Below, in pieces: positions 9,115 through 16,849 of a DNA stretch of 64,000 nucleotides (position 1 is the stretch's first letter; each line of letters opens with the position of its first letter). The DNA is from Butyrivibrio sp. NC2007 (GTDB taxonomy: Bacteria; Bacillota; Clostridia; Lachnospirales; Lachnospiraceae): assembly GCF_000421405.1 (NCBI RefSeq), contig NZ_ATWY01000016.1:1-64000 (forward strand), in the 5' to 3' direction. The translations under genes and the position numbers were made by a program. The notes under the pieces are model-generated. The model was not told the origin of the DNA. It was given only the letters and a program-made list of their open reading frames with translations, and made no database searches.

Positions 9115-9819
9115 TTATGATCCTGCCATGTAATCCGTCAGTGCCGCCATGAAGTCGTTTTTCCTGGCGCGGCTGATAAGGAGCTGCTTGCCTGCTATGA
9201 TGCACGCACCCTTCTCAACACCGTCCACATACTTTAGGTTCACCAGATACCCCTTGTTGCTCCTGAAGAAATTGTAGGGTGCAAGCTGCTGCTCGAAGTC
9301 CGAGAGCTTGGCTCTTATGGTAAACTCACCGGCTCCGGTGTAGAAATTCAAGTTGTGCCCCTGGCTCTCTATATAAAAGATATTGTCGATATCAAGCTTT
9401 TTAACGCCGGAGGACATCTCTATGGAAATGATGTTGGAATCCTCTTTTTTGACCCTGCCAAGCGCTCTGTCGAGCTTCTGCGAAAAGGCAAAGTAACTCA
9501 CTGGCTTAAGGACATAGTCAAGGGCGTCAACCTGATACCCTCTTATGGCATAGTTGGTCATGTTGGTGATAAACATAATGACCACGTTCTGATCAAGCTT
9601 TCTGATCTCCTCCGCCGCCGTCATGCCGTCCATGAGCTTCATCTCTATGTCCATGAGAATGATATCAAACTGACTCTTATAGCCGTTTGTTATCTCATCT
9701 CCATCCTTAAACCTGGTGATCTTGAAATAATTACCGCTCTCCTGCTGATACTTATTCACAAATTCCACAAGCTGGTCCGCGTATGAATCTTCATCCTCTA
9801 CGATTGCAAGATTTATCAT
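9115..9819 (-). CDS. LytTR-family response regulator
   Basis: 234 residues. The N-terminal receiver domain has the acidic pair VEDED, the phospho-acceptor in DIILMDIEMKLMDG near residue 57 and the conserved lysine in VLKPVS. The C-terminal LytTR DNA-binding domain covers roughly 130-230, with ISIEMSSGVKKLDIDNIFYI and the LSDFEQQL and FFRSNKGYLVNL blocks. It is first in a three-gene operon with its kinase and a diguanylate cyclase. SD is AGGAGAG. Targets are unknown. LytTR proteins usually bind paired direct repeats upstream of regulated promoters. Confidence 0.93.
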   Translation of the reverse strand: MINLAIVEDEDSYADQLVEFVNKYQQESGNYFKITRFKDGDEITNGYKSQFDIILMDIEMKLMDGMTAAEEIRKLDQNVVIMFITNMTNYAIRGYQVDALDYVLKPVSYFAFSQKLDRALGRVKKEDSNIISIEMSSGVKKLDIDNIFYIESQGHNLNFYTGAGEFTIRAKLSDFEQQLAPYNFFRSNKGYLVNLKYVDGVEKGACIIAGKQLLISRARKNDFMAALTDYMAGS

Positions 9820-9863
9820 CCGTAATCTCTCCTGTCTCTGTTACGAATTATTATACACTATTT

Positions 9864-9891
9864 TTGCATTCTTCATTTCTATTGCTATAAT
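9864..9891 (+). promoter_or_regulatory. Predicted sigma-A promoter of the phosphopantetheinyl transferase gene
   Basis: TTGCAT, a 16-nt spacer and TATAAT. Transcription would begin near 9898, only a few bases before the ATG at 9901, so the mRNA may be leaderless or translation may start further in. Confidence 0.5.
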
Positions 9892-9900
9892 GTGTGTATT

Positions 9901-10560
9901 ATGAAGATAGAAAACACATTATACGTTATGAATATAGATATACTTGAGGATCAGGTGCAGTTTGATCTCTGGTATGATAAGATGCCTGAATTCAGGAAGA
10001 GAAAAGTCGACGCCCTGAAGCCTCATCGCTCTAAGCTGTTATCTCTCGGAGCAGGAATGCTTTTGGACAAAGCTATGAAAGATTGTGGTTTTGATGATTA
10101 TGAGATAGAGCTCTCAGAGAATGGAAAGCCACGCATTAAGGGGCGTGGAGATGTCTTTTTCAACATATCCCACTCAGGCGAAATGGTTGTTCTTGGCATT
10201 TCGGATAAAGAAATCGGCGTGGATATTGAGAAGGTCAAGCACTTTAAGGAAAGCCTTGTCAATTACGTATTTATGCCACAGGATCAGGATCTGGCAAAAG
10301 AGCTGATGATGAGCGAAAGTGACATGGACAAAGTCTACACGAGGCTCTGGACTGTAAAAGAGAGCATCATGAAACACTGCGGAAAGGGAATCTCCCTAAG
10401 TCCAAAGAACATTCTTTTGAGGCTTGAAAACGGCAAAATAAAGGCCTCATCAGCCGCGTGCGACTGTGAGGCGCTAAATCTGATACCTTATGAAATCGAT
10501 GATTATCAGATAACTATCTGTTCAGAGTGCGAAGATTTCACTCTCCTGAAGCCATTTTGA
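9901..10560 (+). CDS. 4'-phosphopantetheinyl transferase (Sfp type)
   Basis: 219 residues from this ATG; a GTG three codons upstream is also possible. Sfp-family motifs are visible: the basic substrate-binding stretch KPHRSKLLSLGAG, KPRIKGRGDVFFNISHSGEMVV, the magnesium-binding GVDIEKVK near 110, and the late WTVKESIMKHCGKGI helix. It transfers phosphopantetheine from coenzyme A to a serine of carrier proteins. No polyketide or peptide synthetase is nearby, so it may serve the fatty acid carrier protein or a distant cluster. There is no clear SD. The 3' end overlaps the convergent symporter gene by 23 bp. Confidence 0.88.
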   Translation: MKIENTLYVMNIDILEDQVQFDLWYDKMPEFRKRKVDALKPHRSKLLSLGAGMLLDKAMKDCGFDDYEIELSENGKPRIKGRGDVFFNISHSGEMVVLGISDKEIGVDIEKVKHFKESLVNYVFMPQDQDLAKELMMSESDMDKVYTRLWTVKESIMKHCGKGISLSPKNILLRLENGKIKASSAACDCEALNLIPYEIDDYQITICSECEDFTLLKPF

Positions 10561-12043
10561 GTTCTTCTTCGTGAAGCTCCTGAATCTCATCTACAGCGGA
10601 AAGCATGGGTTTAACGTGCTTTCCTTTTATTTTTCTGTCAACATAATTCTGTGTTATCTTCATTACTGTTCCCGAAAGTGCAAGAACACCTATAAGGTTT
10701 GGAATAGCCATCATTCCGTTGAAGGTATCCGAAAGATCCCAGGCAAGTGTAAGGTCCATAGTTGCACCAACCATGATGAAGATTACGAATATCAGCTGAT
10801 AGATCTTGGCTGACCTGGTACCAAAGAGATACTCAAAAGCCTTGCTTCCATACTGGCTCCAGCCAAGTACAGTTGAGAAAGCAAAGAACAGGATCGCAAT
10901 GGCGATAAATGCTGCTCCGGCACGACCGTATACTGTTGAGAACGCTTCTGCAACAAGAGCTGTTGATACTGCATCAGAAATAACTTCACCTGTATCGAGA
11001 TTAACAAGTCCGCTGGAAAGAACGGCGAAAGCTGTAAGTGAGCATACGATGATGGTGTCTGCAAATACCTCGAAGATTCCCCACATTCCCTGAACTACAG
11101 GTTCTCTTACGTTTGAAGATGAGTGAACCATAACGGAAGATCCAAGACCTGCTTCGTTTGAGAATACGCCACGCTTCATTCCCCACTGCATAGCATAAGC
11201 AACTCCGCTACCTACGATTCCGCCGCCAACTGCTCTCATACCGAAGGCTCCCTTGATTATTGATGCAAATACAGCACCTGCCTTATCAAAGTTGAGAACA
11301 ATGATAACGATTGTGCAGACCAGATAGATAACAGCCATGAAAGGCACCAGTCTCTCGGTTACGGATGCGATTCTTTTAAGACCGCCTACGATAACGAGGC
11401 CTGCCAGTGCCATAAGGAGTGCTCCTGTAAATACGTGAGGAATTCCAAAGGCAGAATTCATGTTGACAGCAATTGAGTTGATCTGGCTCATGTTGCCGAT
11501 ACCAAAGGAAGCTATTACGCAGAACAAGCTGAACATTACTGCAAGAGCTGCACCGATATGGCCAAAGCCCTTCTTGGAGCCAAGGCCGTACTTAAGGTAG
11601 TACATGGCGCCTCCGCACCACTCATTGCGTTCGTTCCTTCTTCTATAGTAAATACCAAGGACATTTTCAGAGAAGTTGGTCATCATTCCGAAGAATGCAA
11701 CGATCCACATCCAGAAGATCGCTCCGGGACCACCTGAAAGAATAGCCGCTGCAACACCCGCGATATTACCTGTTCCGATGGTTGCTGCAAGCGCGGTACA
11801 AAGACTCTGGAACTGAGAGATCTGCGTGTCATCCTTACCTGTGTGCGCTGTGACATGCTTATCCTTAAAGATTCCACCGATAGTACTCCTGATCCAGTGC
11901 TTAAAATGTGAAATCTGGAATACCTTTGTAAGAATTGTCATAAGAATGCCGGTTCCCACAAGCAGAATCAGCATGGGAAGTCCCCAGACAAAACCGTTTA
12001 CAGCATTGTTGACGTTCTCAACGTTACTTAGTAAATTGCCCAT
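10538..12043 (-). CDS. Sodium:alanine symporter (AGCS family)
   Basis: About 501 residues with many membrane segments. Family signatures include FQSLCTALAATIGTGNIAGV, GPGAIFWMWIVAFFGM, CGGAMYYLKYGLG and the GVFSNEAGLGSSVMVHSSS block. It imports alanine or glycine together with sodium across the cytoplasmic membrane. I choose the ATG of MGNLL because AGGAGGAG lies 6-7 bases upstream; the ATG two codons earlier would be too close to that SD. It is monocistronic, with the cysteine-synthase terminator just upstream. Its last 23 bp overlap the end of the convergent phosphopantetheinyl transferase gene. Confidence 0.93.
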   Translation of the reverse strand: MGNLLSNVENVNNAVNGFVWGLPMLILLVGTGILMTILTKVFQISHFKHWIRSTIGGIFKDKHVTAHTGKDDTQISQFQSLCTALAATIGTGNIAGVAAAILSGGPGAIFWMWIVAFFGMMTNFSENVLGIYYRRRNERNEWCGGAMYYLKYGLGSKKGFGHIGAALAVMFSLFCVIASFGIGNMSQINSIAVNMNSAFGIPHVFTGALLMALAGLVIVGGLKRIASVTERLVPFMAVIYLVCTIVIIVLNFDKAGAVFASIIKGAFGMRAVGGGIVGSGVAYAMQWGMKRGVFSNEAGLGSSVMVHSSSNVREPVVQGMWGIFEVFADTIIVCSLTAFAVLSSGLVNLDTGEVISDAVSTALVAEAFSTVYGRAGAAFIAIAILFFAFSTVLGWSQYGSKAFEYLFGTRSAKIYQLIFVIFIMVGATMDLTLAWDLSDTFNGMMAIPNLIGVLALSGTVMKITQNYVDRKIKGKHVKPMLSAVDEIQELHEEELKMASGE

Positions 12044-12073
12044 ATACATCTCCTCCTAAAACCACGATAAAGC

Positions 12074-12107
12074 AAAAAGGCGCACGAAATGAATCGAAAC
12101 GCCTTTG
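12074..12107 (-). terminator. Terminator after the cysteine-synthase-like gene
   Basis: AAAGGCG and CGCCTTT pair around a 17-nt loop, and on the minus strand a T run follows. It lies about 50 bp past the stop codon. Confidence 0.65.
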
Positions 12108-12159
12108 TTTTGAGATAGTATATCATACTGCACTGCATTAAAGCAATAAAGATTTTTAA

Positions 12160-13089
12160 TTAATCATCAAATAGTGGTGTAGAGAAATATCTTTCTGCCG
12201 TATCCGGAAGAACTGTAACCACAGTCTTGCCCGGGCCAAGCTTTTTAGCCAGCTTCAGGGCTGCTGCCACATTGGTTCCGCTGGATATTCCGCACATAAA
12301 TCCCTCAAACCTTGCCAGGTCCTTGGATGTATTGATGGCTTCATCATCAGTCACAACACAGATGTGATCGATAATGGACTGGTTTAAGATATCAGGAATG
12401 ATTCCGTCGCCGATGCCCATCTGCATATGGGTTCCAATGTTTCCGCCTGCAAGGATTGCAGCGTTTTCAGGCTCGGCAGCCCAGATCTCGATATCCGGGT
12501 ATTTATCTTTTAACACTTCACCGATACCTGTAAGGGTTCCACCGGTGCCGATTCCTGAGCAGAAGCCGTGGATTGGTCTGTCTGCCTGCTTAAGGATCTC
12601 AAGGGCTGTTCCGTTCTTGTGAGCCATGGTATTGTTGGGGTTCTCAAACTGCTGAGGTACAAAGACCTTTGGATTCTCATCGCGCATCTTAAGAGCAGTC
12701 CTTAGGCACTCGTCTATGCATTTGCCTATATCGCCGTCGTCGTGGATAAGAACAACCTCAGCGCCGTAATGCTTAATGAGTTTTCTTCTCTCCTCGCTGA
12801 CAGAATCAGGCATGATGATTATGGTCTTATAGCCTCTGACTGCACCAACCAGCGCAAGGCCGATTCCCTGATTGCCACTGGTAGGCTCAACAATTATCGT
12901 ATCCTCATGTATAAGGCCCTGTTTCTCAGCCTCTAATATCATGTTAAGAGCAGTTCTGGTCTTGATGGATCCGCCGATATTGACCCCTTCAAACTTAACC
13001 AGTATCTCAGCGCTGTCCTCTCCTGCCATTCTTCCAAGCTTAACCAGCGGAGTATTCCCGACTGCATCAAGTACATTCTCATAAACCAT
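12160..13089 (-). CDS. Cysteine-synthase-like PLP enzyme with variant active site
   Basis: 309 residues, the usual CysK length and fold. It has GNTPLVKLGRM at the N-terminus, the PLP-lysine region GGSIKTRTAL, the phosphate-cradle GIGTGGTLTG and the C-terminal ERYFSTPLF of O-acetylserine sulfhydrylases. Two normally invariant places differ. NPGGSxKDR is NIGGSIKTR, and the substrate loop TSGNTG is TSGNQG. The likely reaction is cysteine from O-acetylserine and sulfide, but the loop change could alter the acyl substrate. No cysE lies next to it. It is transcribed alone between a terminator and tRNA-Trp. Confidence 0.82.
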   Translation of the reverse strand: MVYENVLDAVGNTPLVKLGRMAGEDSAEILVKFEGVNIGGSIKTRTALNMILEAEKQGLIHEDTIIVEPTSGNQGIGLALVGAVRGYKTIIIMPDSVSEERRKLIKHYGAEVVLIHDDGDIGKCIDECLRTALKMRDENPKVFVPQQFENPNNTMAHKNGTALEILKQADRPIHGFCSGIGTGGTLTGIGEVLKDKYPDIEIWAAEPENAAILAGGNIGTHMQMGIGDGIIPDILNQSIIDHICVVTDDEAINTSKDLARFEGFMCGISSGTNVAAALKLAKKLGPGKTVVTVLPDTAERYFSTPLFDD

Positions 13090-13137
13090 GTGAGCGCTTC
13101 TCCTTCCAACAAATACCTATGCAAAGAATAATACAAC

Positions 13138-13170
13138 AAAAGGCTGAAACCATCTAGATTTCAGCCTTTT
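13138..13170 (-). terminator. Terminator after tRNA-Trp
   Basis: AAAAGGCTGAAA and TTTCAGCCTTTT form a perfect 12-bp stem with a 9-nt loop, followed on the minus strand by TTTTGTTG. Confidence 0.85.
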
Positions 13171-13178
13171 ATAAAGAG

Positions 13179-13250
13179 CAGGGGAAGCAGGATTCGAACC
13201 CGCATGAACGGTTTTGGAGACCGTGATACTAGCCATTGTATGATTCCCCT
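13179..13250 (-). tRNA. tRNA-Trp (anticodon CCA)
   Basis: The minus strand folds as a full cloverleaf of 72 nt. The acceptor arm is AGGGGAA/TTCCCCT with discriminator G. The D stem is ATAC/GTAT. The anticodon arm is ACGGT-CTCCAAA-ACCGT with CCA at the anticodon. The T arm is GCGGG-TTCGAAT-CCTGC. The 3' CCA is not encoded. It has its own promoter and terminator. Confidence 0.97.
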
Positions 13251-13291
13251 ATTCAGCTTATGTGGCTTTCTTAACGCGAACCACGAAAGCT

Positions 13292-13320
13292 ATTGTAGCA
13301 TCTATATTGAATCCTGGCAA
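13292..13320 (-). promoter_or_regulatory. Predicted promoter of tRNA-Trp
   Basis: On the minus strand TTGCCA, a 17-nt spacer and TACAAT, ending about 40 bp before the first tRNA base. Confidence 0.7.
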
Positions 13321-13388
13321 GAGCAAATATTAAGTTTTTTAATTTATTTTTATGTCTACAAAAAATCTTAAGAATACTTGCATATCTG

Positions 13389-13892
13389 TGTCGAGAGTTT
13401 GACAACCTGGATCATGGCGATGATTACGATAATGTACAACCCACATATCAGGTTGGGTTTCTTGGTTTTTCTCTCTTTGAGGACCACCCTGAATTCTGTG
13501 CAAGGTACCAGATGCGCAATGAAAAAGATGGATACCTATATACTGACAGATTCAATCTGATTGTGATAGAATTAATGCATGAAGGACTCGCAACAAAGGA
13601 AGACATCGCCTGCGGTATCGATAAGTGGGTACGTCTTTTCAAAGCAAAGACATGGGAGGATCTTAAGATGGTAGCACAAGATAACCCTTATATGACTTCT
13701 ACTGTTGAATCAATGTATCTATCAAACACAGACAGAAATATCCTGAAAGTTGCAAGGGAACGTGAAGATTTTCTTCGCAGCCAGGCTTATAAGGATAAGA
13801 AGCTTAAAACCCAAGAAGCAGAAATTAAATCTCTGACTTCTGAAGTTGACCGCCTTCGCAAGTTATTAGAGGATAATGGTATAACTCCATAA
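13389..13892 (+). pseudogene. Remnant of an Rpn-type PD-(D/E)XK nuclease/transposase
   Basis: The open frame encodes the C-terminal half of this family without its start. Family-like sequence begins around CREFDNLDHGDDYDN, continues through VGFLGFSLFEDHPEFCARY and runs to a C-terminal coiled coil (about the last 35 residues, EAEIKSLTSEVDRLRKLL). The first ATG in frame comes only at 13512, inside the conserved part, and an in-frame stop lies at 13308. The catalytic PD-(D/E)XK residues, which sit in the missing N-terminal half, are absent. It is probably inactive. Full-length relatives are usually near 280-320 residues, so about half has been lost. Confidence 0.75.
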
Positions 13893-13904
13893 CAAATTGA
13901 TCAA

Positions 13905-13944
13905 AAATAAACACCAGCTCATCACGAGCTGGTGTTTATTTTTT
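13905..13944. terminator. Bidirectional terminator
   Basis: AAATAAACACCAGCTC pairs perfectly with GAGCTGGTGTTTATTT around a 5-nt loop. T runs follow on both strands. It serves the nuclease remnant on the plus strand and the repeat-protein gene on the minus strand. Confidence 0.9.
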
Positions 13945-13951
13945 GATTGCC

Positions 13952-16831
13952 TTAAAGACTCTTTATGCTGTCAGTCTTGAAGATGAACTTAACGCTGCTG
14001 TTCTCCTCTTCGCTTGATCCGCCGAAGCTGTTGTAATTGCTGCCGGCTTCCTGGATAGCGCTCATTCTGTCAGCGAAATCTGAAAGGTCACCGTCGAATG
14101 CCTCGTAAAGTCTCTTGATTCCTTCTTCATCAAGCTTGATCACACCATCAAGGAGCTGCTGCATACCATCCTCAAGTGTTACAACGCCGTCATCAAGCTG
14201 CTTAGCACCGTCATTAAGCTCTTTTGCACCATCATTGAGGTCGCCTGCGCCCTTTAAAAGCTCCTTAGCTCCGCTGTCAAGCTGACCTGCGCCATCCTTG
14301 AGTTCTGCTGTTCCATCGCTGAGCTTGTTTGCTCCGTCAGCAAGCTTGTTTGCACCATCATTAAGTTCGCCGTTCTTTGAAACAAGAGTACCTGTTCCTG
14401 CTGCAAGCTTATCAGCACCTGCGCTGATCTCCTGAAGGCCACCATCAAGCTGAGCTACTCCGCCATATACCTGCTTTGCACCGCTTTCAAGAGCTGCTGT
14501 GCCATTCATAAGATCACCGGCCTTAGTCTCTACTGTTGTAATGATGCCTGCCAGTTCCTGAGGATCAAGACCGATATTTCCAAGACTTGCAAGTGTCTCA
14601 TCAATTGCCTTAATTGCAGCATCTGTAGCTCCTACAAGCTGCTCATACTGTGAAACTGCTCCAACGCCAGCCTTAAGGGTAACAATACGATCTCTGTACT
14701 GCTTAGCTGCATCATAATATGACTGCATTCCATCTGCTGCTGCCTTAGCCTTAGCTCCGTACTCCTCAGCCGCTGCCTGTGCTGTCTGAGCAGCCTGTAC
14801 TGCCTGATCAAGCTGTCCCTGAAGTTCAGCAATAAGTGCCTCATATTGAGCTGCACTCATTTCTCCATCTGACTCTGAATCCAGAGAAGTTGTAACTACT
14901 GTATCATCACCTGTAGGCTCTACATTAGTAAGATCAAGTGTAGTTGTAACAGGCTCTGCTGCCTTAGGTGTCTCCTCATCATCGATAGTCACAGGTGTTG
15001 TCTCGGTAGGCTCTGTTACAACCGGCTCTGTAACCTCAGGCTCTTTATCATCCTCAGTAATTGTATCTGTCTCAACTTCCTGTACAAGTTCATCGAAGTT
15101 ATCCGGTGTATCTACACTGCCTGTTTCAGTAGTCTCAGTAGTATCTGTGCTTGCCCCTGTCTGAGCAGTATTTCCACCCTGGCTTGTCTGACCAGCCTGA
15201 TCTGTTGCAGATTCATCCTGAGTAGGCGGAGCAGGAAGCTCCGGTGTCTTCTCAGCAGCTGCTGCCAGAGTTGCCTGTGCACCAAGTACGAGCTCTTTAG
15301 CCTCTGCTTCAGATACCTCATGCTTTGCCATCAGAGCCATCATCTCAGCAACGTCTGCATCCCAACCCTCTCCTGTTGCAAGGAAGTTCTGAGTCTTAAC
15401 AAGCTTAGCTCTCTTTGCTGTAAGAGCTGTAACATTAGCATTCATTGCCTGTGTAAGTCCGTTGATCTTGGTCTTGTAAGCAGGAAGAAGCTGTCCAATA
15501 CCGCCTACCTTTTCATTCATCTTTGTAGCGCCTTCTGCAAGCGCTCCTGCTCCGGCCTTAAGTGCCTCTGATCCCTGTTTTGCTGTATTAACCCCCTTTG
15601 AAAGAGCTACAGCACCGTCATTAACCTGTGAAACACCGTTTGTATAAGCAGAGATACCATCTCTGAGTGTAGCTGTTCCGCTTGCAAGTGTGCCTGCTCC
15701 GTCGCGAAGTGTTACTGTTCCTTCGTAGAGCTTACCTGTTCCGTCAGAGAGTGTTCCTGCTCCGTCATAGAGCTTGCCTGTTCCATCATAGAGCTGCGTT
15801 GTTCCATCATAGAACTTACCTGTTCCATCCTTAAGCTCTACTGCGCCGTCCATAAGAGCCTGTGCTCCGTCAACCAGCTTGTTTCCACCGTCATTAAGGT
15901 CTCCCATATCGCTCTTTAAATCAGCGATCTTATCAGAACCTGTAATATCAGTGAGTCCGAAATCCGAGAGAATATCTGAGCTTGCCATAGTAATGGTCAT
16001 ACCAAGCTCGAAATCAGATGTATCTGCTGTGATCTCGAAGGAGTTTGAAAGCTTCTCTTTTATCTCATCTGCATCATCAAGCTTGTCCCACTTATCTTCA
16101 GAGATATCAAGACTCTCCTTAAGTCCGGGGAGTGCAACACCCATAACAACGTAGTTGCCACCTTCTGAAATAACCTTACCATTTGAGATCTCAACATTTG
16201 TGAACTTGTCGGCATCAAGCATCATTCCGGATACCATTGCAAATGGTGTGTAGACCTCGATGTCTTTTCCGTCAACATTTACTGTCTGTTTGGCGTTGTT
16301 TTCATACTCGAAACGGATTGTTACTCTTCCGCTCTTTCCGGCAAGTTCCTCGGGAGAAATCTCTTTTCCGTCAAGTGTATATGTGATCTTCATGTTTACA
16401 GGAAGCTCTTTGTCTGTTGTTCCCTGATAGAAAATGTCTGACCCTTCTGCATCCCAGGTAAGTGTTCCGTCGCCGTTATCCTTGAAGGTCTCATCACCCT
16501 TAACATTGACGATATTCTTAAGTTCTGTTGAATCAGCAATCTCTGAAGAAGCTGTAGCGTTCTTGAGCCACTCGCTTACGATGACATCATTTACAGCGCC
16601 GTTGGCATCTGCTGTTACGTAGACTGTCTCAACCTTGCCTGCATCTGACTCAGTTCCTGTAACCACTGAGTTCTTTACAATGCTATCTTCAAGAGCAGCT
16701 TCCTCAGCGCTCTCTTCTACTGCTGCCACTGTCTGTGTATCTGTGGTAGCCTGGCCACAAGCCACTGTCATAACAGCCAGCATTGTTGCCATAACTACTG
16801 ATAATGATTTGATTAAATTCTTTCTGATCAT
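13952..16831 (-). CDS. Secreted X-heptad repeat protein paired with an MMPL exporter
   Basis: 959 residues. The N-terminal signal peptide ends at MTVACGQ, possibly a lipobox. Residues about 30-300 form a globular part. Two long clusters of degenerate repeats of the type DGTGKLYDGTGKLYDGAG lie near 310-415 and 785-900, matching the YhgE/Pip-type heptad repeats. Between them is an acidic Thr/Pro-rich linker (about 524-660) and an alanine-rich helical stretch (QAVQAAQTAQAAAEEYG). There is no C-terminal membrane segment. SD is AGGAGGAG. The gene directly follows the MMPL transporter gene in one operon, so I infer an extracellular partner or adaptor for that exporter. The family has no settled function. 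Confidence 0.75.
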   Translation of the reverse strand: MIRKNLIKSLSVVMATMLAVMTVACGQATTDTQTVAAVEESAEEAALEDSIVKNSVVTGTESDAGKVETVYVTADANGAVNDVIVSEWLKNATASSEIADSTELKNIVNVKGDETFKDNGDGTLTWDAEGSDIFYQGTTDKELPVNMKITYTLDGKEISPEELAGKSGRVTIRFEYENNAKQTVNVDGKDIEVYTPFAMVSGMMLDADKFTNVEISNGKVISEGGNYVVMGVALPGLKESLDISEDKWDKLDDADEIKEKLSNSFEITADTSDFELGMTITMASSDILSDFGLTDITGSDKIADLKSDMGDLNDGGNKLVDGAQALMDGAVELKDGTGKFYDGTTQLYDGTGKLYDGAGTLSDGTGKLYEGTVTLRDGAGTLASGTATLRDGISAYTNGVSQVNDGAVALSKGVNTAKQGSEALKAGAGALAEGATKMNEKVGGIGQLLPAYKTKINGLTQAMNANVTALTAKRAKLVKTQNFLATGEGWDADVAEMMALMAKHEVSEAEAKELVLGAQATLAAAAEKTPELPAPPTQDESATDQAGQTSQGGNTAQTGASTDTTETTETGSVDTPDNFDELVQEVETDTITEDDKEPEVTEPVVTEPTETTPVTIDDEETPKAAEPVTTTLDLTNVEPTGDDTVVTTSLDSESDGEMSAAQYEALIAELQGQLDQAVQAAQTAQAAAEEYGAKAKAAADGMQSYYDAAKQYRDRIVTLKAGVGAVSQYEQLVGATDAAIKAIDETLASLGNIGLDPQELAGIITTVETKAGDLMNGTAALESGAKQVYGGVAQLDGGLQEISAGADKLAAGTGTLVSKNGELNDGANKLADGANKLSDGTAELKDGAGQLDSGAKELLKGAGDLNDGAKELNDGAKQLDDGVVTLEDGMQQLLDGVIKLDEEGIKRLYEAFDGDLSDFADRMSAIQEAGSNYNSFGGSSEEENSSVKFIFKTDSIKSL

Positions 16832-16849
16832 GGTTATTCTCCTCCTAAA

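Noticed and set aside
9892..10560. GTG start for the phosphopantetheinyl transferase
   Set aside because: It would begin before the predicted transcription start; the ATG at 9901 matches the family N-terminus better, though I cannot exclude the GTG.
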